A program made the translations under genes and the position numbers. Of a stretch of 64,000 nucleotides of DNA, positions 1 to 9,528 are shown piece by piece. Source of the stretch: CAZGMC01 sp964526565 (GTDB lineage: Bacteria > Pseudomonadota > Alphaproteobacteria > DSM-16000 > Inquilinaceae); the NCBI GenBank assembly GCA_964526565.1, contig CAZGMC010000005.1, forward strand, positions 1 through 64,000, written 5' to 3'. A model generated the notes under the pieces. It searched no databases. It was given only the letters and a program-made list of their open reading frames with translations, and had not been told where the DNA came from. The first letter of the stretch is position 1, and each line of letters begins with the position of its first letter.

Positions 1-367
1 CATATTGCGAGGACCCGGTGGTCATGCCGTGTGCAATGCCACGTGCTCTTTCGCCCATCAAGAAGAAGAGCGACGGTGCCTGCCTGTAAACGGCGCTGGA
101 GCCGGCCAGGATTCGCCAAAAACGACAAGGAAGAAAACCGCCAGGGAACTGCATGGACGGCGCACCGGAGGCTGTAATATTCTAGGGATTACAACAGATT
201 TCGTAAAGTTCCGCCTTTCTGCCGGGCACCGGATGTTGAATAATGCCAGGCGTCGGCGACATTGTGCAGGGCACCGACCACGGATCACGCCATGCCGGCG
301 ACGCAAGCGGCATCCGGACCCTGTCGGCGGGCGGGCGTGGTGCTCCTTCGATCGAGGATCGTTCCCG
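1..367. other. Upstream region without a supported gene
   Basis: The frame of the following ATPase stays open through this stretch, but the extension is rich in Arg, His and Cys and does not resemble the ATPase family. I see no convincing ribosome binding site or second gene. I treat it as the leader of the gene that starts at 368. Confidence 0.5.
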
Positions 368-2548
368 ATGACGATCAACCGCTCCGGCGCATGGGACGAG
401 GCGTTCAGGCTCCAGCCCGACCTCAGGTACGTGTTCCGCCACCGGGGCTATCAGGAGGCCTGCCGGGCGGCGCTGGCGGCTTTGCGCGAGGGCTGCGAGC
501 TGGTGCTGGTGGCGGGCGGGGCCGGCTGCGGCAAGTCGCTGCTGCTGCGCGACCTGCACATGACGCTGGGGCTGAGCGGCTACCGCACCGTCCTGCAGGT
601 GCGCCCCGATCTGTCGGCCGACGACGTGCGCCGGCACGTGGCCGCGGGCGGCACGGCGGCGCTGGTGGCGGCGCTGGCGGAGGACGATCCGGGCGCCGCG
701 GCCAGGGCCGCCGCCGCCGGTGACGCCGCCGGCACCCCCGGCACGATCGTCCTGATCGACGAGGCGCAGAGCCTGTCGGCGGAGACCCTGCAGGCGCTGG
801 CGCGCCAGACCGTCGGCGACAGCGCCGACGCCCGCCTGCAACTCGTCCTCGCCGGGCTGCCGGGGATCGAACGCCGGCTGGGCCGGCCGCCGTTCGCGGG
901 AACGCCGGCGGCGCCCCGCGTGGCCCATGTCGCGCTGGGCCGGATCGCCGCGGCTGAGGTGGGCGCCTATATCGGCCACCGGCTGCAGGTGGCCGGCGAC
1001 GACGGCCCGTCGCCGTTCGCCGACGACGCTGTCGTGCGCATCGCCGCGGCGGCCGGCGGCGTGCCGCGCCTCGTCGACCGGATCTGCAGCATGGCGCTGA
1101 TGACCTGCCAGATCGAGGGAGCCGAGGGTGTCGGCGCGGCCCAGGTCGAGGCCGCCCTGGCCGACGTCCCGGCCTTCGCGCCGCTGCCCGAACCGCAACC
1201 GCAACCGCAACCGCAACCGCAACCGCAACCGCTGCCCGAACCGCTGCCCGAACCGGGGCCCGAACCGGGGCCAGAGCCGGGGCCAGAGCCGGGGCCAGAG
1301 CCGGGGCTGGGGCCGGACCGGGCACCAGCGGCCGCGCCGGCCGCCGCCGCTGCGGCACCGGCCGCCGCGTGGCTGACACCGCTGACGGTGACGCTGGAGC
1401 CCGATGCCGTGGCGGCACCGGCACCGGCGCTGACCGTCGACCCGCTGACCGTCGACCCGCTGACCGTCGACCCGCTGACCGTCGACCCGCTGACCGTCGA
1501 CCCGCTGACGGCGGCCGCGGCGGCCGCGGCGGCCGGCACCGTGGGCAGGCCCCAGACAGCGCTGCCGCCGGAGACGGCCGGCGACTGGACGCTGCGTCCC
1601 GGCCCCAGGCCCGCAGCGGGGCCGCCTGCGGGCGGGTCCCGCGGCCGCCTCGGACGCTCTTTGCGCACGCTGGCACCGATTGCCGCGATCATGGCAGTGA
1701 CGGTCGGCGCCAGCGCCATGGTGTACATGGTCTCCGGCAGCCCCGCCCCCGATGCACCGCCGGACGCCAGCGTTGCCGCGATCGATCCGCCGGCCGACGC
1801 CGCCGGGCCGCGGTCCGAGGCGGGCGCGGCGTCGGCAGACGGTGCCGGCGGCAGCGGCGGCGGCGCCACCGCCCTGCCGGGGCGTTCGGACACGGACGCC
1901 GCGGCCGTGGACACGGACGCCGCGGCCGAACCCGTCGCTGCCACCGGCCCGGCAGCAGCGGACACGGCGGCGCCGGATGCGGACGGCCCTGGCGAGACGG
2001 CGGTGTCCGAGCCGCCGCTGGTTCCGCCGCCACCGCGCCCGCGCCCGGAGCAGGCTCCCGAGCTGGCCGCCACCGCCGCGGAGGGCACCGCAGCACCGGA
2101 GCCGCTTGAGACGGGCGAGCGGATCGCACCGCAGACGGCGCCACGGCCGGACGCAGCGGAGCGGCAGGAGGCACCGGCCGTCGCGGCGCGCAATGCCGAC
2201 GCCGCAATCGCCGGTGACAACGGCGATGACGATGACGATCGCCATGACGATGATGACGCCGGGGCCGAGCCGGACGACCCGGATCTGGAGATGACCGTCA
2301 CCGACATGCTCAACGTCCTCGTCCGGCACGGCTTCGCCGAGGTCCGCTCGATCCGTCGCGAGGACGACCGGTACGTGGTCGAGGTGATGACCCGCGACAT
2401 GCGCATCCGCACGCTCGAGATCGATCCGGTCAGCCGGCGCGTGGCCGAGCGCCGCCCGCCGCTCGACATCAGGCCGGGCGGCCTTGCCGCTCCCGGTCTG
2501 CCGCTGGACCTGCACGGCGATGCGGAGCACGCCGACCCGCCGTTCTAG
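368..2548 (+). CDS. ExeA/GspA-like AAA ATPase, single-pass, PepSY-like C-terminus
   Basis: A 726-residue protein. The N-terminal AAA domain of the ExeA (GspA) type has Walker A GGAGCGKS at about residues 49-56 and Walker B IVLIDEAQ at about 127-134. A long Pro/Glu/Ala linker follows, holding (QP)n, (PEPG)n and five LTVDP repeats, then one hydrophobic segment near residues 435-456 (APIAAIMAVTVGASAMVYMV), a second low-complexity stretch with an acidic DDDDDRHDDDD patch, and a C-terminal domain of about 60 residues (DMLNVLVRHGFAEVRSIRR onward) that resembles PepSY. ExeA-type ATPases help secretin or surface assembly, and the topology suggests ATPase in the cytoplasm and tail in the periplasm. 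No secretion genes lie nearby, so the role is open. The start at 368 was chosen because the family match begins there. Confidence 0.75.
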   Translation: MTINRSGAWDEAFRLQPDLRYVFRHRGYQEACRAALAALREGCELVLVAGGAGCGKSLLLRDLHMTLGLSGYRTVLQVRPDLSADDVRRHVAAGGTAALVAALAEDDPGAAARAAAAGDAAGTPGTIVLIDEAQSLSAETLQALARQTVGDSADARLQLVLAGLPGIERRLGRPPFAGTPAAPRVAHVALGRIAAAEVGAYIGHRLQVAGDDGPSPFADDAVVRIAAAAGGVPRLVDRICSMALMTCQIEGAEGVGAAQVEAALADVPAFAPLPEPQPQPQPQPQPQPLPEPLPEPGPEPGPEPGPEPGPEPGLGPDRAPAAAPAAAAAAPAAAWLTPLTVTLEPDAVAAPAPALTVDPLTVDPLTVDPLTVDPLTVDPLTAAAAAAAAGTVGRPQTALPPETAGDWTLRPGPRPAAGPPAGGSRGRLGRSLRTLAPIAAIMAVTVGASAMVYMVSGSPAPDAPPDASVAAIDPPADAAGPRSEAGAASADGAGGSGGGATALPGRSDTDAAAVDTDAAAEPVAATGPAAADTAAPDADGPGETAVSEPPLVPPPPRPRPEQAPELAATAAEGTAAPEPLETGERIAPQTAPRPDAAERQEAPAVAARNADAAIAGDNGDDDDDRHDDDDAGAEPDDPDLEMTVTDMLNVLVRHGFAEVRSIRREDDRYVVEVMTRDMRIRTLEIDPVSRRVAERRPPLDIRPGGLAAPGLPLDLHGDAEHADPPF
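1195..1230 (+). repeat. 6-bp tandem repeat (gcaacc)x6, in frame
   Basis: Six contiguous copies of gcaacc encode the QPQPQP run of the ATPase linker. They are followed at once by degenerate 12-bp units (gctgcccgaacc twice, then ggggccagagcc-type copies) up to about 1310. All keep the reading frame. Confidence 0.9.
1430..1504 (+). repeat. 15-bp tandem repeat x5, in frame
   Basis: Five identical copies of ctgaccgtcgacccg encode LTVDP five times in the linker of the ExeA-like ATPase. Identity at every third-codon position points to recent expansion rather than selection on the peptide alone. Confidence 0.95.
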
Positions 2549-2720
2549 CCTGCGGCATATCGCATCGGCCCAACGTGCGGACCCGGCCCGGCCGGCCGCG
2601 ATCGGCACGCCGGACGGCCTTGGCCCGGCCGCCCCGCACCGACCCTGAAGAACAATTTCCCCCGAGCGGCCTTCCTTAAGCACGAGCGGTTGACTCCGCC
2701 GCCCGGCGAGGCACGTCGTC

Positions 2721-4010
2721 GTGCATCGGCCGTCGTACCCCGTTCCCGTGCCCGTGCCCAGATCCGGATCCGAACCCGTGCGCAAGCCGCTGGTCATCAG
2801 CCTCGTCGTCATTGTTGTGCTCGCCGCGACCGGCGCCGGGCTGTGGTTCGCCGGCGCGCCGCAATGGCTGGTCCCGGCCGGCGGCGGCGGGCAGGGACGC
2901 GAACGCCCGCCGGCGCCGGTCACGGTGGTCGAGGCGCATGCCGACGAGATCGCCGTCACCGTCGAGAGCGTCGGCACGCTGGAGGCCTCGCAGAGCGTCG
3001 TCATCACCAGCGAGGTCGCCGGCCGCGTCGCGGAGATCGCCTTCACCGAGGGCGAACGGGTGGCCGCGGGCGACCTGTTGGTCCGGCTCGAGGCGCGCGA
3101 GCAGCAGGCCGACCTGTCCGAGGCCCGCGCCAGCCTGATCGAGGCGGAGCGCAGCCTGGCCCGGGCGCGCGAGCTGGCCGAGGAGGGCTACGCCACCCAG
3201 GCCCGCGTCGACGAGCTGATCGCCCAGGCCGAAAGCGCCGCCGCGGCGGTGGAGCGGGCGCAGGCGGCGCTCGACGACCGCCGCATTGCCGCCCCGTTCG
3301 CCGGGCTGGCCGGTCTGCGCCGCGTCGACGAGGGCGCCTACATCAGCCCCGCGCAGCCGATCACCACGCTGGTCGCGCTTGACCCGATCGACCTGGTGTT
3401 CGATGTGCCGGCCACCCTGCTGCCGCGCATCGATACCGGCCTGCCGGTGCGGGCGCGCCACGGCCAGGCCGGCCGCACGTTCGAGGGCACCCTGACGGCC
3501 ATCGACTCCGACGTCCGGCCGGCGACCCGCACCATCGCCCTGCAGGCCAGCCTGCCCAACGCCGACGGCTCGCTGCGCCCCGGCATGTTCCTGACCGCCG
3601 GGCTGGTGCTGGAAACCCGGACCGACGCGGTGATCGTGCCCGAGGAGGCGGTCCTGCTGGAGGGCGCCGACCAGTACGTGTTCGTCGTCGACGACACCAA
3701 CACAGTGCACCGCCGCCGTGTCGAGATCGGCCAGCGCCGCCCCGGCGAGGCCGAGATCGTGGCCGGCCTGCGCGCCGGAGAGCACGTCGTCGTCGGCGGG
3801 CTGCAGGTCGTCTCCGACGGCCAGACGGTGCAGCCGCAACCGGCCGGCAACGGCAACGGCAACGGCAATGGCAATGGCAACGGCGGCGAAGACGCGGAAG
3901 GCGATGAGCCGCCGCCGCAGGGGCCGCCGCAGGGGCCGCCGGAGGACACCGGCGGCGACGACTCCGAACCCGGCAGCGGCAGCGCCGCGGCGGCGGCCGA
4001 AAGGACCTAG
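2721..4010 (+). CDS. RND efflux periplasmic adaptor (membrane fusion protein)
   Basis: A 429-residue HlyD/AcrA-type adaptor linking an inner-membrane RND pump to an outer-membrane channel. An N-terminal anchor (LVISLVVIVVLAATGAGLWF, about 24-43) has no lipobox. The lipoyl half-motif and short alpha-hairpin (about 75-190, with EVAGRVAEIAFTEGERV and an Ala/Glu/Arg coiled coil) are followed by beta-barrel and membrane-proximal parts. From residue 371 the tail is low complexity (a GN repeat, then PPPQGPPQGPP), unusual for the family. The GTG at 2721 opens the frame; a GTG at 2778 (RKPLVISL) is an equally good start. The pump gene follows after 6 nt. No TolC-type gene is in the window. Confidence 0.88.
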   Translation: MHRPSYPVPVPVPRSGSEPVRKPLVISLVVIVVLAATGAGLWFAGAPQWLVPAGGGGQGRERPPAPVTVVEAHADEIAVTVESVGTLEASQSVVITSEVAGRVAEIAFTEGERVAAGDLLVRLEAREQQADLSEARASLIEAERSLARARELAEEGYATQARVDELIAQAESAAAAVERAQAALDDRRIAAPFAGLAGLRRVDEGAYISPAQPITTLVALDPIDLVFDVPATLLPRIDTGLPVRARHGQAGRTFEGTLTAIDSDVRPATRTIALQASLPNADGSLRPGMFLTAGLVLETRTDAVIVPEEAVLLEGADQYVFVVDDTNTVHRRRVEIGQRRPGEAEIVAGLRAGEHVVVGGLQVVSDGQTVQPQPAGNGNGNGNGNGNGGEDAEGDEPPPQGPPQGPPEDTGGDDSEPGSGSAAAAAERT

Positions 4011-4016
4011 ACAGCC

Positions 4017-7000
4017 ATGGTCCTGTCGCGCACGGCCATCGAGCGGCCGGTGTTTGCCACCGTGATCAGCCTGCTGATCGTGGTGCTTGGCGTCGGCGCC
4101 CTGCTGCGCCTGCCGGTGCGCGAGTTTCCGGATGTCGATCCGCCGACGGTGGCCGTGTTCACCACCTATCCCGGCGCCTCGGCCGAGGTGGTGGAGCGCG
4201 AGGTCACGGAGGTGATCGAGGACGAGATCGCCGGCATCTCCGGGATCCGCACCGTCACCTCGACGACCCGCGACCAGTTCTCGCAGATCAGTGTCGAGTT
4301 CCGCCTGGAGGAGGACCTGGATGCCGCCGCCGCCGACGTGCGCGACGCCATCAGCGCCATCCGTGCCGAGCTGCCCGAGGAGGCCGACGCGCCGATCATC
4401 TCCAAGACCGCGGCGCAGGCCCAGGCGATGATGTGGATCACCCTGACCAGCGACCAGCGTTCGCGCCTGGCCCTGACCGGGTTCGCCGAGCGGCGGCTGG
4501 TCGACCCGCTGTCGGTCGTGCCGGGTGTGGCCAACGTTATCATCGGCGGCGCCCGCCGCTATGCCATGCGCATCTGGCTGGACCCGGAGCGCATGGCGGC
4601 GCTGGGCGTCACGGTCAACGACGTCGCCGGGCGCCTGCGCGCCCAGAACGTCGAGCTGCCGGCCGGCCGCATCGAGTCCGAGCAGCGCGCCTTCACCGTG
4701 CGCAGCACCACGCGGCTCGACACGCCGGAACAGTTCCGCGACCTGATCGTCCGCGCCTCCGACGACTACCAGGTGACCCTGGGCGACATCGCCGAGGTCG
4801 CGCTGGGGGCCGAGAGCACGCGCACGCTGGTCCTGGCCGGCGGGGAACCGGCCATCGGCCTGGGCATCGTCCGCCAGTCCCAGGCCAACACCCTGGAGGT
4901 CGCCAGCGGCATCCGCGCCACCCTGGAAGCGCTGCGCCCGGTCATCCCCGACGACATCCGGTTCGACTTCCCCTACGACGAATCCGTGTTCATCGAGGGG
5001 TCGATCATCGAGGTGGCGCGGACCCTGGCCATCGCCATGGCGCTGGTCGTGGCGGTGATCTTCCTGTTCCTGCGCTCGTGGCGGACCACGCTGATCCCGG
5101 CCGTGACCATCCCGGTGTCGCTGGTCGGCACGTTCACGGTGCTCTGGCTGTTCGGCTATTCGGTCAACACCCTGACCCTGCTGGCGCTGGTCCTGGCCAT
5201 CGGCCTGGTCGTCGACGACGCCATCGTCGTCATCGAGAACGTAACCCGCCATGCCGAGCAGGGCGAGCCGCGCCTGCTGGCCGCCGCCCGCGGGTCGGAC
5301 CAGATCGGCTTCGCCGTGGTGGCGACGACGCTGGTGCTGGTCTCGGTGTTCGTGCCGCTGGTGTTCCTGACCGGCGACGTCGGCCGGCTGTTCACCGAGT
5401 TCGGCGTGGCGCTGGCCGCCGCCGTGACATTTTCCAGCCTGGTGGCGCTGACCATGGGGGCGATGCTGTCGTCCCGCCTGGTCCGCAGCGGCGGCGGCCA
5501 CGGCCGGCTGTTCCGGGCCAGCGAGCGCGGCTTCGCGGTGATGACCGGCGGCTACCGCCGGGCCATCGAGGCCGCCGTGCGCGTGCCCTGGCTGGTGCTG
5601 CTGGCGGCGGCCGCCGTGGCGGCGGCGGCATGGTTCATCTACAGCGCGCTGCCGGCCGAGCTGGCGCCGACCGAGGACCGCGGCACCATCATCATCCCGG
5701 TCGACGCGGCGGAGGGCGCCACCGTCGAGTACACCGCCGCCTTCGTCGAGGAGGTGCGGGCGGTGCTGGCGCCGCTGACCGGGACGGACGGGCCGATCGA
5801 CACGACCATCGCCATCGTCGGCCCCGGCCAGGAAGGTCCGGCCGAGACCAACCGCGCGTTCATCATTGTCAAGCTGGACCCGTGGGGCGAGCGCGACCGG
5901 GCGCAGCAGCAGATCGTTGACGAACTGGTGCCGCAGCTCCTGGCCCTGCCCGGCGCCCGTGCCTTCGCCGTCAACCCGCCCAGCCTGGGCCAGCAGGGCT
6001 TCGCGCAGCCGGTGCAGTTCGTCATCCGCGGCCCCACCTACGAGGCCGCCTATCGCTGGGCACAGCAGGTGCTTGAACGGGCGCAGGACATCGAAGGGCT
6101 GGTCAGCGTGCGCCTCGACTACAGCGAAACCAGGCCGCAGGTGCGGCTCAGCGTCGACCGGGCGCGCGCCGCAGCCCTGGGACTGACCATCCGCCAGATC
6201 GGCGAGACCCTGCAGGTCCTGTTCGGCGGCCAGGACATCACCGAGTTCACCCTGCGCGGCGAGACCTACGAGGTCATGGTCCGCGCCCCGGAGCCGGAGC
6301 GGCGCACGCCCGAGGCGCTGGAGACCGTCTACGTCCGCGCGTCCAACGGCGAGCTGGTCTCGCTGCGCGGCGTCGTCGAGCTGGAGGAGGCCGGTGCGCA
6401 GCCGGAGCTGCCGCGGGTCGACCAGCTGCCGGCGGTGACCCTCAGCGCCTCGCTGACGCCGGCACTGGCCCTGGGCGATGCGCTGGCGCAGCTGGAGCGG
6501 ATCGCCGCCGAGACGCTGCCGCCGCAGGCGCGGATCTCGTACCTCGGTCGGTCGCAGGACTACCAGGAATCGTCGGCGGCGATCTATGTGGTATTCGCGC
6601 TGGCGCTGGTGATCGTCTACCTGGTGCTGGCCGCCCAGTTCGAGAGCTTCATCCACCCGCTGGTCATCATGCTGTCGGTGCCGCTGGCCATCACCGGCGG
6701 GCTGGCCTCCATGCTGGTCACCGGGACCACGTTCAACATCTTCAGCCAGATCGGGCTGATCCTGCTGATCGGCCTGATGGCCAAGAACGGCATCCTGATC
6801 GTCGAGTTCGCCAACCAGTTGCGCGACGGCGGCCAGGACCTGCGCGATGCGGTGGTCGAGGCCTCGGTGGTGCGGCTGCGGCCGATCGTCATGACCAGCG
6901 CCGCGACGATCTGCGGCGGCGTGCCGCTGGTGCTGTCGTCCGGGCCGGGCGCCGCGGCGCGCGGGGCGATCGGCGTCGTCGTCATCGGCGGCATGATCGT

Positions 7001-7145
7001 GGCGACGCTGATGGTGATCTTCGTCGTGCCGGTGCTCTACCTGCTGCTGGCCCGGTTCACCAGGCCGACCGGCGAGGTCGCCCGCCGCCTGTCCCAACTG
7101 GAGCAGGACCACGCCGCAGGGCCTCGGCACCGCGAGGCGGAGTGA
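4017..7145 (+). CDS. RND multidrug efflux permease (HAE1 family)
   Basis: A 1042-residue inner-membrane proton antiporter of the AcrB/MexB superfamily, of typical length. It starts MVLSRTAIERPVFATVISLL, as family members do. The TM4 proton-relay pair is present in LVVDDAIVVIENV (about 397-409), and the second half repeats the fold with ITGGLASMLVTG and GLMAKNGILIVEF. Two large periplasmic loops (about 30-330 and 555-865) fit the porter and docking domains. It follows the adaptor by 6 nt, so they form one operon. Substrate cannot be read from sequence; antibiotics, solvents or a native metabolite are all possible. No regulator gene is adjacent. Confidence 0.93.
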   Translation: MVLSRTAIERPVFATVISLLIVVLGVGALLRLPVREFPDVDPPTVAVFTTYPGASAEVVEREVTEVIEDEIAGISGIRTVTSTTRDQFSQISVEFRLEEDLDAAAADVRDAISAIRAELPEEADAPIISKTAAQAQAMMWITLTSDQRSRLALTGFAERRLVDPLSVVPGVANVIIGGARRYAMRIWLDPERMAALGVTVNDVAGRLRAQNVELPAGRIESEQRAFTVRSTTRLDTPEQFRDLIVRASDDYQVTLGDIAEVALGAESTRTLVLAGGEPAIGLGIVRQSQANTLEVASGIRATLEALRPVIPDDIRFDFPYDESVFIEGSIIEVARTLAIAMALVVAVIFLFLRSWRTTLIPAVTIPVSLVGTFTVLWLFGYSVNTLTLLALVLAIGLVVDDAIVVIENVTRHAEQGEPRLLAAARGSDQIGFAVVATTLVLVSVFVPLVFLTGDVGRLFTEFGVALAAAVTFSSLVALTMGAMLSSRLVRSGGGHGRLFRASERGFAVMTGGYRRAIEAAVRVPWLVLLAAAAVAAAAWFIYSALPAELAPTEDRGTIIIPVDAAEGATVEYTAAFVEEVRAVLAPLTGTDGPIDTTIAIVGPGQEGPAETNRAFIIVKLDPWGERDRAQQQIVDELVPQLLALPGARAFAVNPPSLGQQGFAQPVQFVIRGPTYEAAYRWAQQVLERAQDIEGLVSVRLDYSETRPQVRLSVDRARAAALGLTIRQIGETLQVLFGGQDITEFTLRGETYEVMVRAPEPERRTPEALETVYVRASNGELVSLRGVVELEEAGAQPELPRVDQLPAVTLSASLTPALALGDALAQLERIAAETLPPQARISYLGRSQDYQESSAAIYVVFALALVIVYLVLAAQFESFIHPLVIMLSVPLAITGGLASMLVTGTTFNIFSQIGLILLIGLMAKNGILIVEFANQLRDGGQDLRDAVVEASVVRLRPIVMTSAATICGGVPLVLSSGPGAAARGAIGVVVIGGMIVATLMVIFVVPVLYLLLARFTRPTGEVARRLSQLEQDHAAGPRHREAE

Positions 7146-7179
7146 AGGCAGCCCAGGGTGCGCAGGCTTCCCCGAGCAG

Positions 7180-7226
7180 GCAACCGGATGCAACATCGTG
7201 CAACATCGGCGCAACCGCCCCGTTGC
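7180..7226. repeat. Phased GCAAC motif cluster
   Basis: GCAAC starts at 7180, 7190, 7200 and 7211, about one helical turn apart, and an inverted GTTGC follows at 7222. The cluster lies just after the RND operon. A DNA-binding array is possible, but no target gene starts directly downstream. Apart from this motif cluster, 7146-7437 shows nothing convincing. Confidence 0.55.
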
Positions 7227-7437
7227 GTGCTATATTGTTGAGATCATTGAGCTTTCAGCGCTGTGCATCGATTGCACCGGAAATTTCGGGGTTGCCTTTC
7301 CTCTGGCCGGGCGCCGGGCACGCGGACTCCGGCTGGTGCGACCGAAGTGGGTACAGGAAAATCATCCTGTCGTCAACCGTCGGTGTAGTCCGTCTGCGGC
7401 CGCCGGCATGGCGGGCCGACCTCTCTGAGGATCGAAT

Positions 7438-7700
7438 TCACAACCAGCCGTACGCGGCGCGGCCATCCCGATCGCAATGCCAGGGATCAAACCACAAGAC
7501 TTGAAGGCAGTTTTCCTGTCGGATTCCGTAAAGCCGCACGCATTGCTCCAAACGAAGCGAAAACAGTTGCTCAGCATGAATGCTGAATTCTTCGAGACGT
7601 CGCCCGGCTTCTGAGTCAGGTAGCTTTCCGGGTCCTCGGAGATCCGCGGGGTGCCACTGACGGCCTGAACGCCGGCCTTCGGTTGTCCTTTCCTGCCCAT
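7438..7700 (-). pseudogene. Decayed small uncharacterised protein gene
   Basis: Two reading frames on the minus strand together look like the ends of one protein. Starting at 7700, MGRKGQPK... leads to TPRISEDPESYLTQKP. A second frame ending at 7438 holds LFSLRLEQCVRLYGIRQENC and then LQVLWFDPWH. I recall a family of short bacterial proteins with an N-terminal RIS-x-DPxS...KP motif and a C-terminal R-V-x-GIR...LLWWDPxH motif. The central part (WKF...DGPWGW region) is missing here and the two ends are out of frame, so the gene appears deleted and frameshifted. Base composition is lower in GC than in the neighbours. Function of the family is unknown to me. Confidence 0.5.
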
Positions 7701-7941
7701 GAGTCACAATGAGCTGTAGTGCCGCCCCAAGGCTTCCGGCGTGATCTCGGTCCGGCAGGGGGCACGGTGGGGCAGGGCGCCGCGTGCGGTGCGCCACGAC
7801 TCCTCCTTGTGCGTCAGGTCGCTGAGCCATTGCGGCGACCGGTTGCCGTTCCAGGCGCTGCCGCTGGTGCTGGTGATCAGCGCCGTGGGCGTGCTGACGG
7901 GAATCGGGGCGGTTTCGCCATAAGCCCGGACGCTTGGGCGG
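7701..7941. other. Intergenic, nothing recognised
   Basis: Open frames exist on both strands, but none shows a start signal or a family match. A minus-strand frame ending at 7704 could belong to older gene debris next to the pseudogene. Confidence 0.4.
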
Positions 7942-9282
7942 TCAGGAGTGCCCGCACCGCTCCGGTTCGGGTGGCCGGGGCTGCGGCTCGTCCCCGGCCG
8001 GCTCCACGGCAACGCTCGGCGGCGCCGCGTCGCCGGTGTCCTGCGCGAGGGCGGCGTCCACCGCGCCGGCCGCCACGGCGGCGCGCGTCGCCTGCGGGGT
8101 CGGCCGCGCCACCGCCGCCCGCGGCTCCGCTCGCGGCGCACCTGGCGCCCCCTCCTCGGCCTCCGCCGCACGCTCGGCCAGCACCGCATCGAGGGCCGCC
8201 GGCGGGATCAGGCCGTGGTCGACGGCGTGCCCGACCATGGTGAAGCTGTCGGCGGCGAGCAGCAGCGCGCTGCCGGCCGCGGCGACCTCTTCGGCCAGGA
8301 CATCGATGGCGTCCCGGCGTCCTGCATCACGGGTCACGTTGCGGATGTAGATGGCCCGCACCCGGCCGGGGTGCTCGCGCACGACCTGGGCGTACATCTC
8401 CGGGTCGTGCTGGCCGCTGTCGCCGATCAGCACGAACGGCAGGTCGTCGTAGCGCGCCAGCATGTCGCGGACCAGGGCCAGCTTGTGCCCCTTGGCCTGG
8501 GGCGGCAGCGGCCGCTGCAAGGTCAGCCCCCACTCGCGCAGGAACAGGATCGGCCCGACCGGGATGGCGTGCCGCTGGAAGAACGCCTCCAGCACCTCGT
8601 ACAGGCTCCATGGGCCCCGCGAGACGTACAGCATCGGGTTCTGCTCGGCGCCGGACCGGCCGCCATGCAGGGCGCGGTAGAATGCCGCCACACCGGGGAA
8701 CGCCGTGCGGCTCGCCGCACCCTGGACGAACAGGCGCCACATCATCATCAGCTTGTTGGCGACGCCCGTGTACATGACGGTGTCGTCGATGTCGCTGATC
8801 ACCACGAAGCGCGCCGATGCCGGCGGGATGAACACCTGCGCCTGGGTGTCGGCGCCGATGCCGGCCTTGCTGCCGTGCGGCTCGGCCATGGTCAGCGTCA
8901 CGGTGTGCCACAGCCGGTCGGCGGGCGGCGGCTCGGCCGGGCACAGGCGGATGCGGAAATAGCCGTCGCGGTCGGTGGTGACGCGCTCGGTCCCACCGGC
9001 AAAGCGGGCGGTCAGCCCGGCCCGGCGGACGCCGCGGCGCAGGATGCGCCGGACCACGTCGATCAGGTCGCGGCCCAGCGTCGCCGCATCGGCGCGTGGG
9101 CCGCCGCCGGGCTGACGGAACACGCGGCCCATCAGGAACACCTCGCGGCGCGTGCCGTAGCCGCGATAGGTCTGGATGACGATGCCGCCGCGGCCGCGGT
9201 CGGCCCGGGCCGGGCGGGACAGCAGCCGCACGGCGCCGCGAAGGCCGGCGGTCAGGCTGCTCCACAGGGTGCGGATGCTCAT
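7942..9282 (-). CDS. App1-type phosphatidate phosphatase family protein (DUF2183)
   Basis: A 446-residue protein. The central and C-terminal part is a HAD-like App1 domain: ISDIDDTVMYTG at about residues 162-173 gives the DxDxT catalytic motif, with VSRGPWSLYEVLEAFF and LIGDSGQHDPEMY further on giving the other HAD motifs. The N-terminal half (IVIQTYRGYG..REVFLMGRVFRQ) is the beta-rich region usual in bacterial members. Yeast App1 dephosphorylates phosphatidate; the substrate of the bacterial enzymes is not settled. The last 70 residues or so are Ala/Pro/Glu-rich. The start at 9282 (MSIRTLWSS) fits better than an ATG at 9312. The gene stands alone, convergent with the RND operon. Confidence 0.82.
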   Translation of the reverse strand: MSIRTLWSSLTAGLRGAVRLLSRPARADRGRGGIVIQTYRGYGTRREVFLMGRVFRQPGGGPRADAATLGRDLIDVVRRILRRGVRRAGLTARFAGGTERVTTDRDGYFRIRLCPAEPPPADRLWHTVTLTMAEPHGSKAGIGADTQAQVFIPPASARFVVISDIDDTVMYTGVANKLMMMWRLFVQGAASRTAFPGVAAFYRALHGGRSGAEQNPMLYVSRGPWSLYEVLEAFFQRHAIPVGPILFLREWGLTLQRPLPPQAKGHKLALVRDMLARYDDLPFVLIGDSGQHDPEMYAQVVREHPGRVRAIYIRNVTRDAGRRDAIDVLAEEVAAAGSALLLAADSFTMVGHAVDHGLIPPAALDAVLAERAAEAEEGAPGAPRAEPRAAVARPTPQATRAAVAAGAVDAALAQDTGDAAPPSVAVEPAGDEPQPRPPEPERCGHS

Positions 9283-9528
9283 GGGGGCGGTGCGCCGGGT
9301 GCACGGGGCCATGACACCGCGTCATGCGGTGCCGCTGACATGGATGACACATGGATAACGCACCCACCCCCGCTGCGGTGCCACGGCCCCGAGCAGAACC
9401 GCGAACGACAGCAGAGAGAAAGCACGGCACGGGGACGCCGCGCCGCCTTGCCCGGACATGCCTGGGAGAGCAGAGCCCGGCGCCGACGAGCCCATGTGTT
9501 TGAATTACAGGCGCCCGGAATGCTATCC

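Noticed and set aside
1430..1504. CRISPR array
   Set aside because: Copies are contiguous without spacers and encode protein. The VapD protein has a Cas2-like fold, but no Cas gene or array is near it.
182..3046. Very long minus-strand open frame over the ExeA-like gene
   Set aside because: Arg/Gly/Ala-rich frame with no family match; a mirror of a real high-GC gene.
2676..7214. 1512-codon minus-strand open frame over the RND genes
   Set aside because: Rich in Arg/Gly/His/Gln/Asp, opposite to well-supported RND genes.
7142..7504. 120-codon plus-strand frame just after the RND pump
   Set aside because: No ribosome binding site, no family, and it crosses the phased GCAAC cluster and the pseudogene.
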